From positions 1-33,148 of the forward strand of contig CAMBEV010000005.1 of NCBI GenBank assembly GCA_945865595.1: 33,148 nt of DNA. Reading direction: 5' to 3'. Positions within the stretch are counted from its first letter, which is position 1, and every line of letters begins with the position of its first letter. Below, in pieces: positions 7,583 through 16,085 of this stretch. The notes beneath the pieces are model-generated. The model ran no database searches and had not been told where the DNA came from. It was given only the letters and a program-made list of their open reading frames with translations. The position numbers and the translations under genes were made by a program. Source of the stretch: Nannocystis exedens. Its GTDB lineage: Bacteria > Myxococcota_A > Polyangia > Polyangiales > Polyangiaceae.

Positions 7583-8757
7583 TCTTTGAAGCGCGATGGG
7601 CGGCCTTGGCGGCGCTTGCCGGGGTTCACGTCGAAGAACTCGCCGGGCACAACGATGACTTTCTCTTCGAGTGCGCCGCGGAAGAAGCTCATGCCGTCAT
7701 TGATGCCGGGCGGCAACGCGCCGACGTCGCCCCAAATGTAGAAGGTGCCTTCGGGCGCCCGGTCGACACGTACGCCGATGCGTTCAAGTTCCGACAACAG
7801 GTAGTCGCGCTTCTGACGAAACACCGTTTGGATCGCGCGTGTTTCGGCGATCACATGCTCGTCCGAGAGTAGCGGTATGGCGGCGCGCTGCAGCGGCTTG
7901 GAGCCGCCACCGTCAAGGAACGAGCCCGCGCTCCCAAGAGCCTCCATGATTTTCTTGGGGCCCACGGTCCACGTGACGCGCCAGCCCGGGTAGCGCCAGT
8001 TTTTGGTGAAGCCGTCGAAGATGAGAACAGGATCGCGCTCGACGTCCTCGACGTAGCGAGCCGCGGTCGCAATGGGTACGGCGCCAGGGCGCGATCGATA
8101 GATGTAGTGTGAATAGAACTCGTCAAGGAGCAACGTGCAGTCGAGGTCGCGTGCGATTTGCACCCACCGCGCCATCTCGTCACCGTCAACTAACTTGCCT
8201 GTCGGATTGCAAGGATTGCTCAGCAACAGAGCGCCCAGCCCGCGACCAAGGATTTCTTTGCGCAGGTCGTCGGCGGTGAACGAGTATCCGCGCTCAGGCT
8301 CGAGCAAGATGGGAATCGAAGTGAACGCCTTGAAGATGTCGAGCAGCTCTTCGTAGGCGGTGTAGTCGGGCAGAAAGTGGCCCAGGTTCACCTGGCCGAG
8401 GCTTGCCGCAGCGCGGGTGAGGGCCGCACGACCGCCGCCGGATACGCAGACGTTCTCGGCCGAGTATTGAGAGGGCATGCCGCGCCGAAACTGGCGGTTG
8501 TAGTGAGACGCGATGGCTTCACGAAGTTCGCGAATGCCGGCGACCGGGGCGTACTCTTGATCGTCGGGATGCACTGCGACGGTGTGCACCCGGGGTGGTG
8601 CACCCGGTAGCTCGCCGGTCTCGGGCTGCCCTTGGCCCAGGTTGCACCAGTGGGGGTCCGTTGGAGAGAAACCACGATTCGTAGCTTCGCTGGTTACATA
8701 AATGACGCCGGTCTTGGGGACCACGCGAAACGTGCTAGTCGAGAGCTCGTCGGCCAT
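7489..8757 (-). CDS. PLP-dependent class I/II aminotransferase
   Basis: 422 residues, a typical fold-type I length. The motifs are in order: NLGQGQPETG near 39-48, the ring-stacking region DYTAYEE, NPCNPTG (181-187), the cofactor Asp212 in LLLDEFYSHY, the Schiff-base Lys252 in GFTKNWRYPGWR, and RFSFGPS at the carboxylate-binding arginine. It should move an amino group between an amino acid and a 2-oxo acid in the cytosol; the substrate is not evident. The ATG at 8757 has no purine-rich site in front, because the 17 bases before it hold the ribosome site of divergent lhgO on the other strand. Leaderless translation or a slightly internal start is possible. The 3' end overlaps the GH13 gene by 94 bases. 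Confidence 0.9.
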   Translation of the reverse strand: MADELSTSTFRVVPKTGVIYVTSEATNRGFSPTDPHWCNLGQGQPETGELPGAPPRVHTVAVHPDDQEYAPVAGIRELREAIASHYNRQFRRGMPSQYSAENVCVSGGGRAALTRAAASLGQVNLGHFLPDYTAYEELLDIFKAFTSIPILLEPERGYSFTADDLRKEILGRGLGALLLSNPCNPTGKLVDGDEMARWVQIARDLDCTLLLDEFYSHYIYRSRPGAVPIATAARYVEDVERDPVLIFDGFTKNWRYPGWRVTWTVGPKKIMEALGSAGSFLDGGGSKPLQRAAIPLLSDEHVIAETRAIQTVFRQKRDYLLSELERIGVRVDRAPEGTFYIWGDVGALPPGINDGMSFFRGALEEKVIVVPGEFFDVNPGKRRQGRPSRFKDYVRFSFGPSMATLEKALSRFDAIVASASAR

Positions 8758-8774
8758 CGCATGGAAGGAGTATC

Positions 8775-9995
8775 ATGAAGGCGTCAGAAACAGTCGACGT
8801 GCTCGTCGTCGGCGCCGGAATCGTGGGCCTCGCCGCCGCACGCGCGTTGTCGCAAAAAGCGCCGCACCTCAAGATCGCCCTTTACGAAAAGGAGGCCGAG
8901 GTTGCCACGCACCAGACGGGCCACAACAGTGGCGTGATCCACGCGGGCCTCTATTACAAGCCAGAGTCGTTCAAGGCGCAGCTTTGCGCGAGGGGCCGGG
9001 CGCTCTTGGTGGCCTACTGCGAGGAGCAAGCGATCCCGTTTGAGATCTGCGGCAAGCTCGTGCTCGCTATCGACGCGAGCGAGCTCGGCAGGCTCGACGC
9101 ACTCTACGAACGCGGCGTTGCCAACGGCCTCACGGGCATGCTGCGTCTCCCGGCCGATGCGATCGCCGACTACGAGCCGCAAGCCAAGGGCGTCGCCGCG
9201 CTGCACGTTCCCGAGACGGGCATCGTCGACTACGGCGTCGTGGCGCGGCACTACGCGCGCGATCTCGCCTCGAGCGGCGTGACCATCGCTCGAGGCGAGC
9301 GAGTCATCGCGATCGGCGCCAAGAAAAACGGTCGTCGCCGGGTCGAAGCGACCACCCGTGTCGCCGAAGCAAAGTACGTCGTGACTTGTGGAGGCCTCGA
9401 GAGCGATCGCATCGCAAAGCTCGCCGGCATTCAGACTAACGTGACGATCGTTCCTTTTCGAGGCGAGTACTACGAGCTCATCGAGGCGCGCAGGGGATTG
9501 GTCAAGAACCTGATTTATCCAGTTCCTGATCCATCGTTCCCGTTTCTCGGTGTGCACTTTACGCGCATGATCTCGGGTGGCATCGAGGCAGGCCCGAACG
9601 CGGTCCTCGCCCTCGCGCGTGAGGGGTATCGATGGCGCGACGTGTCCCTTCCTGACTCCTTGGAGACCCTTGCTTTTCCTGGGTTCTGGCGACTCGCAGC
9701 CAAGTACTTCAAGACAGGTGCCTACGAGGTGTGGCGCTCGCTCTCGAAGACCGCTTTTACGCGGTCGCTGCAGCGCCTTGTGCCAAATGTAACATATGAC
9801 GATCTTATTCGAGCTGGTTCGGGCGTCCGCGCGCAAGCGATGCTTCCCGATGGTTCGTTGGTCGATGACTTCGCGTTCGAAGAAGCCGACGGTGTGCTCG
9901 CGGTGCTCAACGCGCCATCACCGGCCGCAACCGCCTCGCTCGCGATCGGCGAGGTGATTGCCGAGAGGGTGCTCGACTCGATCAAAACAACTTAA
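8775..9995 (+). CDS. lhgO: L-2-hydroxyglutarate oxidase / dehydrogenase (FAD)
   Basis: This flavoprotein oxidises L-2-hydroxyglutarate to 2-oxoglutarate and passes electrons to the quinone pool or to oxygen. The 406-residue protein opens with the FAD dinucleotide-binding motif VVGAGIVGLAAA (11-22). It carries the family signature HNSGVIHAGLYY at 50-61, then FRGEYYEL and the C-terminal motif SGVRAQA. These separate it from generic DAO-family oxidases. The ATG has a strong AAGGAG (8764-8769). It is divergent from the aminotransferase with a 17-base gap. That pairing hints at shared work on 2-oxoglutarate or glutamate, but this is inference. Its end overlaps the convergent monooxygenase-like gene by 14 bases. 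Confidence 0.92.
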   Translation: MKASETVDVLVVGAGIVGLAAARALSQKAPHLKIALYEKEAEVATHQTGHNSGVIHAGLYYKPESFKAQLCARGRALLVAYCEEQAIPFEICGKLVLAIDASELGRLDALYERGVANGLTGMLRLPADAIADYEPQAKGVAALHVPETGIVDYGVVARHYARDLASSGVTIARGERVIAIGAKKNGRRRVEATTRVAEAKYVVTCGGLESDRIAKLAGIQTNVTIVPFRGEYYELIEARRGLVKNLIYPVPDPSFPFLGVHFTRMISGGIEAGPNAVLALAREGYRWRDVSLPDSLETLAFPGFWRLAAKYFKTGAYEVWRSLSKTAFTRSLQRLVPNVTYDDLIRAGSGVRAQAMLPDGSLVDDFAFEEADGVLAVLNAPSPAATASLAIGEVIAERVLDSIKTT

Positions 9996-11394
9996 ACAGC
10001 ACCTGAAACGCGCCGAGGCACATCTCGTCGAGCGTCGTTTCGCCGAGCTTCACGGTTTGCGGAGCGGTGAGCCCCTGTTGCTTGAGCGCGTCGACCACAA
10101 ATCTGTTGGCGACCGAGTTGTCGTACGTGCAGCGCAGCTTGACCTTGTCGCCGGCGTTGAGCGTTGGGAGCTTGTCGATGTCGCCGTCGTAGGTGTAGCC
10201 GCGCTGCCAGTTGAAGTTCCAGGCTGGCTCTTGAAGCAGGCACTGGCTTGTGCCGTCTTTGCGCTCGATCCAAATCTTCTCGTCGACGCCCACGTAGTGC
10301 ATGTGCGCGCCAATCGTTGCGAGATGGAGCGTCGGCATCGCGACGCCACGGAGTTGCTCAGGAACGGTAAAGACCATTGTCTCAGTGTGCTTTGTCGAGC
10401 CCGCAGGGATCTCGAACGAAACGCCCGTCGCCGGGTCATCGGGACCTGACAGCAGGCCGGTGCCGTCGGTAACTTCCTTGACGAAGTTCCCCTGAAGGAA
10501 GGCGTATCCGAAGTACGTCGGCAGGCCGCCGCCCGCCATGTACCGCAGCTGCACCCTGGTCGTATCGGGCGCCATCACGCCCTCGTGCGGGTGATAGTGA
10601 ACTTGCATGACGAAGAGCGTGTTCGGCTCGATAGGTGTTCCCGCATTTGCAGGGAACTCCTGCGGGCGAGCGCCCGGGGCCCACGCGCCAAGAAGCGCGT
10701 TCGTGTTGATGCCGGGGCCGCCGAAGCAATCGTAGGACTCGCCCACCTTCGCCTTCTTGAGGCTCTCGCGCTTCGGGTCTGTGAAAAGTAACGCGTGGTG
10801 AACGATTTTCGGATTGCCCGGGACAAAGTAACTGCCGTTGAGAAATTGCCGCTCGGTGATCTGCGGGTCGAGCACGAAGCAGCGAAACTGGTCTTTCGTC
10901 CCGATCGGTGTGTAGCTCGACGTCGGCACGAGCTCGATGCTGGGAGTTGCGAGTTCAATCTTGGTCGGCACCTTGGGGGGAGGAAGGTCGGCTGGGTTGC
11001 CTTCGATCATGCCGCCATCGACCCACGCTTTGATCGTGGCGATCTGCGCGTCGCTGAGGCGTTCGTCGTCCTTCCACGGTAGGGGAGGCGTGCACTCAGC
11101 GGTTTCGCGTGCACCCCACGGGGGCATGCGTTTGGCGCCGGTCTCTTCGACGATGGCGCCTGCCATGTTGCGCGCATGCGCAAACGTGCTGAGCGCGAAC
11201 GGCGCGATGCCGCCTTCGGTGTGGCACGTCTGGCAGCGCGTCTGGATGATCGGCGCGACATCCTTGTTGTAGGTAACGGCAAGGGCGGCGTCTGCGACCA
11301 CGGCCGCATCGCTACCGGCGTCGGGCGTCGCCACCTGTGCTGCCGAGCAACCCCATAATGCAACTATAGATGCTACGAATAAACGTATGCGCAT
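9982..11394 (-). CDS. Lipoprotein with cytochrome c site and copper type II monooxygenase-like domains
   Basis: 470 residues from the ATG at 11394, chosen for its GGTGGAG site and because it exposes a lipoprotein signal (MRIRLFVASIVALWGC, acylated Cys16). A heme c site CQTCH lies at 54-58. The rest resembles the copper type II ascorbate-dependent monooxygenase fold (PHM/DBM family): paired histidines in KIVHHALLF, VHYHPH in the middle, and AHMHYVG in the second half are candidate copper ligands. It should sit in the periplasm or on the outer membrane. Family members in eukaryotes hydroxylate peptides or dopamine; the substrate here is unknown. It lies 80 bases downstream of the phosphoesterase gene on the same strand and may share its transcript. 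Confidence 0.8.
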   Translation of the reverse strand: MRIRLFVASIVALWGCSAAQVATPDAGSDAAVVADAALAVTYNKDVAPIIQTRCQTCHTEGGIAPFALSTFAHARNMAGAIVEETGAKRMPPWGARETAECTPPLPWKDDERLSDAQIATIKAWVDGGMIEGNPADLPPPKVPTKIELATPSIELVPTSSYTPIGTKDQFRCFVLDPQITERQFLNGSYFVPGNPKIVHHALLFTDPKRESLKKAKVGESYDCFGGPGINTNALLGAWAPGARPQEFPANAGTPIEPNTLFVMQVHYHPHEGVMAPDTTRVQLRYMAGGGLPTYFGYAFLQGNFVKEVTDGTGLLSGPDDPATGVSFEIPAGSTKHTETMVFTVPEQLRGVAMPTLHLATIGAHMHYVGVDEKIWIERKDGTSQCLLQEPAWNFNWQRGYTYDGDIDKLPTLNAGDKVKLRCTYDNSVANRFVVDALKQQGLTAPQTVKLGETTLDEMCLGAFQVLFKLF

Positions 11395-11474
11395 GCCACG
11401 CTCCACCTGTCCTCGAGTGTATCGAGTGACGGCCCGTCGGCACGCAAAGCTGCGTCTCAAATGCGAGTAGGTGC

Positions 11475-12953
11475 TTAGAACAGCCTTATCGCGCCCAACT
11501 TTTCGCCCTGGCTGAGCCACGTGCGGATGCGTTCTTCGTGACTGCGCGAATCAACGAGGGCCTTCGGAATCGTGCCGTCGGCGACCATGCGTTCGAGTTC
11601 GGGCTGGCTCGACTCGCCCACGCGCTCGACGAGGGCCTGCTTGAGGCTCATCGTGATCACGGGCATGCCCGCCGGCGCCGCTTGGCCCTTGTCAACGAGC
11701 AGCGGATCGATGCAACTCGACAAATCATTGCTTTCGTCCATGCGCTTGCTGAGGCTGGCAATCTTGAAACGGGTCCCCAACGTTGCGGCTACCGACGAAT
11801 GCTCGAGCACCGTGGACACGACCGCGCCACGCTTCACCCGCCCGCCGATCACGATCGCCGGCACGCGGATTCCACGCTGTTGAAACTCGACGTATTCGTC
11901 TTTTGCGGTGGGCGGCGCCACGTGATCAAAGAACCCACCGTGCTCATCGTAGGTAATCACAAATAGCAAACGATCCCACTGAGGGCTTTTCGCCAGTGCC
12001 TCGTAAATCGTGGCGACGAACGCCTGGCCGGTGCGAATGTCGTGACTCGGATGATCGTCGTTCGACAGGAAATCGGGGTCGATGATCGAGAAGTTCGGCA
12101 ACTTGCCGGCCTTCGCGTCGGCGAAGAATTCGCTGATTTGCGCGCCCGGATTCATCGTGGAAAGCTTGCCGACGTAGCCGCCGAAGTACCAAGAGATCGC
12201 GCCAGCGTAGTAGTTCTTGTACGTCTTCTTGGCCGCCTTCATGCGGTCCCACACCGAATCGGGAAGGGCGCTCACGATCGGCGTATTGGTCTTCTTTCCG
12301 TACGAAGTCGCCGAGTGCAGGTAATAGCGATTGGGCCAGGTCGGGCCGAGGACCGATGAATACCAATTGTCGCAAATCGTATAATTGTCCGCGAGCCAGT
12401 AATAAAACGGAATCTGAGAACGGTCGTGGTAGCCCATCACGTCGCGCTCATCTGCGCCCGCGTGAGCCTTCACGAAACCGTTGTTTTTTCCTTCGTTCCA
12501 CTGCGCGTGCACTTCGTCCCAGCTGTGCGGCGGATCGGCCACGGTAAAGTCGCCAAGGCGGAAGACGGCCACATCTTTGCCATTCTTATCGGGATTTGAC
12601 TCTTTGCCGCCTAATCCGCTTATCGTCGTGCGATTGGCATATTTGGTATCAAGCTGAAGGGCGCCAAAGAAGTGATCGAACGACCGGTTCTCCATCATGA
12701 GCACTACGATGGTGTCGATGGGCGCGAGGAGCTCCGCGGCCGTAAGCACGGGCGGAGGGGCGACGTCCGGCGTCGACGCGTCACCGGGCTGGTACGGCTG
12801 TTCGGTGTCCCGTGGTGGAGCTGGAGGCGCGGTGCCGGGCGTCTCGGGGATCGCATCGCTGCTGCACCCGGCGATGGCTGCCGCTCCGAGCCCGAGTTGC
12901 GTTACGACCGTGCGGCGGGAGACCAGATTTTCGTCCTTGTCGGTTTTGCTCAT
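11475..12953 (-). CDS. Tat-exported phosphoesterase (phospholipase C / acid phosphatase AcpA family)
   Basis: 492 residues. The N-terminus has a twin-arginine signal (VSRRTVVTQLGLGAAAIAGC) whose Cys30 is also a lipobox, so the folded protein is probably exported and lipid-anchored. The family start VLMMENRSFDHFFG lies at 85-97. It contains the metal-binding residues and the usual nucleophile position. Later motifs are YDEHGGFFDHV and LEHSSV. Members hydrolyse phosphate esters such as phosphatidylcholine or sugar phosphates. The ATG has GAGG five bases upstream. A possible -10 (TAGAAT on the minus strand, 12981-12986) lies upstream without a matching -35. A phosphate-scavenging role is likely but inferred. 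Confidence 0.9.
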   Translation of the reverse strand: MSKTDKDENLVSRRTVVTQLGLGAAAIAGCSSDAIPETPGTAPPAPPRDTEQPYQPGDASTPDVAPPPVLTAAELLAPIDTIVVLMMENRSFDHFFGALQLDTKYANRTTISGLGGKESNPDKNGKDVAVFRLGDFTVADPPHSWDEVHAQWNEGKNNGFVKAHAGADERDVMGYHDRSQIPFYYWLADNYTICDNWYSSVLGPTWPNRYYLHSATSYGKKTNTPIVSALPDSVWDRMKAAKKTYKNYYAGAISWYFGGYVGKLSTMNPGAQISEFFADAKAGKLPNFSIIDPDFLSNDDHPSHDIRTGQAFVATIYEALAKSPQWDRLLFVITYDEHGGFFDHVAPPTAKDEYVEFQQRGIRVPAIVIGGRVKRGAVVSTVLEHSSVAATLGTRFKIASLSKRMDESNDLSSCIDPLLVDKGQAAPAGMPVITMSLKQALVERVGESSQPELERMVADGTIPKALVDSRSHEERIRTWLSQGEKLGAIRLF

Positions 12954-13076
12954 CGTGTCCTCGATCCTTCCGGTGCGCGCATTCTAGCCCGATCTCGGTG
13001 CCTAGCGAGTCTCCTTCGGGCGCAGGGAAGTTTTCCTTTACGCGCCGGGGGCTGACAATTACCGGTCGGACATCGA

Positions 13077-15590
13077 ATGGCATTTGCGACCTCTCAAAAT
13101 CCGCTCGACAAGCCGGTACCCCGTTGGATGGTGGGCCTGGCCGGGTTGCAGGTGCGGCGCCCCTGGAGGATCGTTGCCATCGTGCTTTTTTTCGCGGCGA
13201 TTGGGGCCGCGCTCGCCACCCGGCTCGAGCTGAAGACGCGTTTCGACCAATTGCTTCCGGACCATCAGCCATCGGTGGTCGAACTGCGGCGCGTACTCAA
13301 CCGCGTTCGCGCAGCGTCGAAGATCTACGTCGTCGTCGAGGGCGCCGAGAGCAAGGACTTGCGGGCGTTCGGCGACAAGCTCGCGCCCGAACTCAAGACG
13401 ATAGGACTGCCCTACGTGGAGAGCGCCGAGGACGGCCTCTTCGCCCCGCGCGCCTACCTCGAGCCGCGGGCTGGGCTTTTCTTATCGCTGCCCGAATTGA
13501 CCAAGCTCCGCGACGACATCGACGCGCGGTGGGACTGGGAGGTCGCCAAGCAAGGCGACGAGCTCGAACCCGGCGAGGAAGAGCCCCCCGAAATCAGTGC
13601 CGCCGAGCTGAAAAAGCGATTCTCCTCGCACAAGCCGAAAGATTCCGACTCGTTTCCGGATGGTTACTACCAATCCAAAGACCGCAAGGCGCTCGTCGTT
13701 CTTGTGCACACGCGCATTCACAGTGGTGAGCTTGCCACCTCGCGCGAAGCCTTAGACAAGGTCAAGGCGAAGGTTGGCGACCTCCAAAAGCGCTTTGGTC
13801 ATCCCGGCATCAAGGTCACGTACGCGGGCGATCTCGTGACCGGCCTGGCCGAATACGGAGCGATGCTCGATGACCTCGTCGACGTGGGCCTCGTGGGCGT
13901 GTCGATGGTTCTATTGGTCGTCTTTCTTTACTTCATGCGCTTTCGCGCGCTCATCGCGATGGGCGTCACGATCGGTGTCGGCATCGCGTGGACGTTCGGC
14001 TTCACCAAGCTGACGGTGGGGCACCTCAACATCGCGACCGGCTTTCTCTTCAGCATCATTGCCGGCAATGGCCTCAACTTCGGCGTCATCTACATGGCGC
14101 GCTACTTCGAAGAGCGCCGCAACAACCACGGAATCGAAACGTCGATTCTGAACGCGCACCGCACGACCATCGGCGCGACGGTCGCAGCCACGATCAGCAA
14201 CTGCGCGGCCTATGGATCACTCGCAGTTACAGATTTTCGCGGCTTCCGGCATTTTGGGCTGATCGGCGCCGCCGGAATGGTCTTCTGTTGGCTTGCGACC
14301 TACACCGTGACCCCGGCCGTCCTGGTCATCATCGAGCGGATACGGCCCTTCCGAGGCAACGACGCGACTTGGTTTGGCCGCGCAAGGCTCTACGGCCTTC
14401 CGTATGCGGGATGGATTGGTCCGCTCGTCAGGCTGACGACGAGGCCACTTGCGATTCTGTCGGTCGCTGCCACGGTCGTCGGCGTTGGCTTTGCGGTCCA
14501 CTACGTCAAGACCGACCCGTTGGAATACAACATGCGCAAGTTGCAAAACGACTTGAGCGCGAGTGGCGACATGTACCGGGCCTCGGAGCTTGCCAGCCAG
14601 ATCGTAGGCGCGCGCATTGACGGCTCGATGGTGCTGCTCGCCGATCGGGCCGACCAGGTGCCCGATCTGAAGAAGGTGCTCGAAGCGAGACGCGACGCGG
14701 CACCTCCGAGTGAGAAGCCGTTCGAAGCGGTCTACTCGCTTGTCGATTTCGTCGCCGCCGACCAAGACAAAAAGATCCCCCTCTTGCTCGCGGTCGCCAA
14801 AAAAACAAGGCGCGCGAAAGAGAAGGGCTTCATCAAGGACGCCGACTGGGCCGACATCGAGCGCATGTTGCCACCCGCGAATCTCAAGCCCTACGGCATC
14901 GAAGACCTGCCCGACGATCTCGCGAGACCCTTCACGGAGCGCGATGGGACACGGGGTCGGCTCGTTCTCGTCGAGCAAACCGCAGGCAAGAACGACGACG
15001 ACCTTCGCTACTTGCTTCGCTGGGCCGATGCGTTAAGGGAAACTAAGTTGACGAATGGTGAGATCGTGCGCGGCTCAGGACGCCCCGTCATCTTTGCCGA
15101 CATGCTCAAGTCGATCATCGGCGACATGCCCAAGGCGATCGGACTCGCGTTTGGCCTGACCTTGGCTGCCGTCTTGATCGTCTTTCGACGCAAGAACGCC
15201 GAGCTCGTGATTTTCGCGCTCGCGATGGGCATCGCATGGCTTGCGATCTTCATTGATCTGTTCGGCTTGAAGCTCAACTTCTTCAACTTCCTGGCGTTGC
15301 CGATCACGTTCGGCATCGGCGTCGACTACGCCGTGAACCTGATGCAACGTTATGTGACCGACGGTGAGGAGAGCATCCTCGCCTCGGTGCGCACCACAGG
15401 CGGCGCGATCGTGCTCTGTAGCCTTACGACGATCGTGGGGTATCTCGCGCTGATCCGATCGGTGAACCAGGCCATTCGTAGCCTTGGCATCCTCGCCGTT
15501 TCGGGCGAGGTGACATGCCTGGCGGCCGCGATGATCGGCTTGCCTGCGATTCTGCTGTGGAGAGAGCGACGACGACGCGCGCCGTCATGA
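13077..15590 (+). CDS. MMPL/RND-superfamily transporter
   Basis: 837 residues in two similar halves. Each half has one N-terminal helix, a large periplasmic loop, and a block of about five helices. The first block runs from LVDVGLVGVSMVLLVVFLYF to VTPAVLVIIERI. The second runs from IGLAFGLTLAAVLIVF to MIGLPAILLW. The second block holds GIGVDYAVNLMQRY, the charged motif typical of the proton-driven MMPL/SSD family. The first has the shorter form GNGLNFGVIYMARY, without the Asp. It probably exports a lipid or other hydrophobic substrate using the proton gradient. No membrane-fusion or outer-membrane partner is adjacent. The start codon lacks a clear ribosome site. The stop is 2 bases from the convergent EVE gene. 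Confidence 0.88.
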   Translation: MAFATSQNPLDKPVPRWMVGLAGLQVRRPWRIVAIVLFFAAIGAALATRLELKTRFDQLLPDHQPSVVELRRVLNRVRAASKIYVVVEGAESKDLRAFGDKLAPELKTIGLPYVESAEDGLFAPRAYLEPRAGLFLSLPELTKLRDDIDARWDWEVAKQGDELEPGEEEPPEISAAELKKRFSSHKPKDSDSFPDGYYQSKDRKALVVLVHTRIHSGELATSREALDKVKAKVGDLQKRFGHPGIKVTYAGDLVTGLAEYGAMLDDLVDVGLVGVSMVLLVVFLYFMRFRALIAMGVTIGVGIAWTFGFTKLTVGHLNIATGFLFSIIAGNGLNFGVIYMARYFEERRNNHGIETSILNAHRTTIGATVAATISNCAAYGSLAVTDFRGFRHFGLIGAAGMVFCWLATYTVTPAVLVIIERIRPFRGNDATWFGRARLYGLPYAGWIGPLVRLTTRPLAILSVAATVVGVGFAVHYVKTDPLEYNMRKLQNDLSASGDMYRASELASQIVGARIDGSMVLLADRADQVPDLKKVLEARRDAAPPSEKPFEAVYSLVDFVAADQDKKIPLLLAVAKKTRRAKEKGFIKDADWADIERMLPPANLKPYGIEDLPDDLARPFTERDGTRGRLVLVEQTAGKNDDDLRYLLRWADALRETKLTNGEIVRGSGRPVIFADMLKSIIGDMPKAIGLAFGLTLAAVLIVFRRKNAELVIFALAMGIAWLAIFIDLFGLKLNFFNFLALPITFGIGVDYAVNLMQRYVTDGEESILASVRTTGGAIVLCSLTTIVGYLALIRSVNQAIRSLGILAVSGEVTCLAAAMIGLPAILLWRERRRRAPS

Positions 15591-15592
15591 GC

Positions 15593-16006
15593 TCATGCGA
15601 GCTTCGTCTTACCCATCGCGAGCACTTCGCGAAATTCATCGGGAAGCACGCCCACCACAGAGAGGCGGCTGCGCTTGAGGAGCGCCATCGCCGCAAGCTT
15701 GGGGTTCGCCTTGATTGCAGCGAGCGAGACAGGAACGTTGACCCTTTGGAGAGGCGCAATGTCGACGACGCTCCAGTCCTCGTCGGAGGTGGGATCAGGC
15801 CGGTGCTCGCCCACAACCTTGGCGATGCCCACGACTTCTTTGCCTTCGCTCGAATGATAAAATAGCAGCCAATCGCCGGCCTTCATGCCCCGTAGGTTGT
15901 TGCGCGCTTCGAAGTTGCGCACGCCGTCCCATTGCGCACGCTTGTCTTTTTCAAGCTGCTGAAACGAGTACTTGGTCGGTTCACTTTTGATCAGCCAATG
16001 CGCCAT
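15593..16006 (-). CDS. EVE-domain protein
   Basis: 137 residues from the ATG at 16006. The start MAHWLIKSEPTKYSF and then WDGVRNFEARNNLRGMKAGD and FYHSSEGKEVVGIA are the hallmark blocks of the EVE domain (thymocyte nuclear protein 1 type, PUA-like fold). EVE domains bind modified bases in DNA or RNA, and stand-alone bacterial copies of this length are common. An in-frame ATG 11 codons upstream gives an unlikely extension. It is convergent with the transporter, and no restriction or modification genes lie nearby, so its partner is unknown. Confidence 0.93.
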   Translation of the reverse strand: MAHWLIKSEPTKYSFQQLEKDKRAQWDGVRNFEARNNLRGMKAGDWLLFYHSSEGKEVVGIAKVVGEHRPDPTSDEDWSVVDIAPLQRVNVPVSLAAIKANPKLAAMALLKRSRLSVVGVLPDEFREVLAMGKTKLA

Positions 16007-16085
16007 GGCCTGCAGGATAGCCCCTTCTTGCCGTGCCACCCTGTTCCACGAAGCTTCCCCGAAAAGATCGGTTCAGGTAGACCTA

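Noticed and set aside
8784-9836. 350-residue minus-strand frame
   Set aside because: It is antisense to lhgO; its composition mirrors the codon bias of the true gene and it has no recognisable motif.
12812-13729. 305-residue plus-strand frame across the phosphoesterase/transporter junction
   Set aside because: It runs antisense to the phosphoesterase signal region and out of frame inside the transporter; Arg-rich low-complexity content is typical of a shadow frame.
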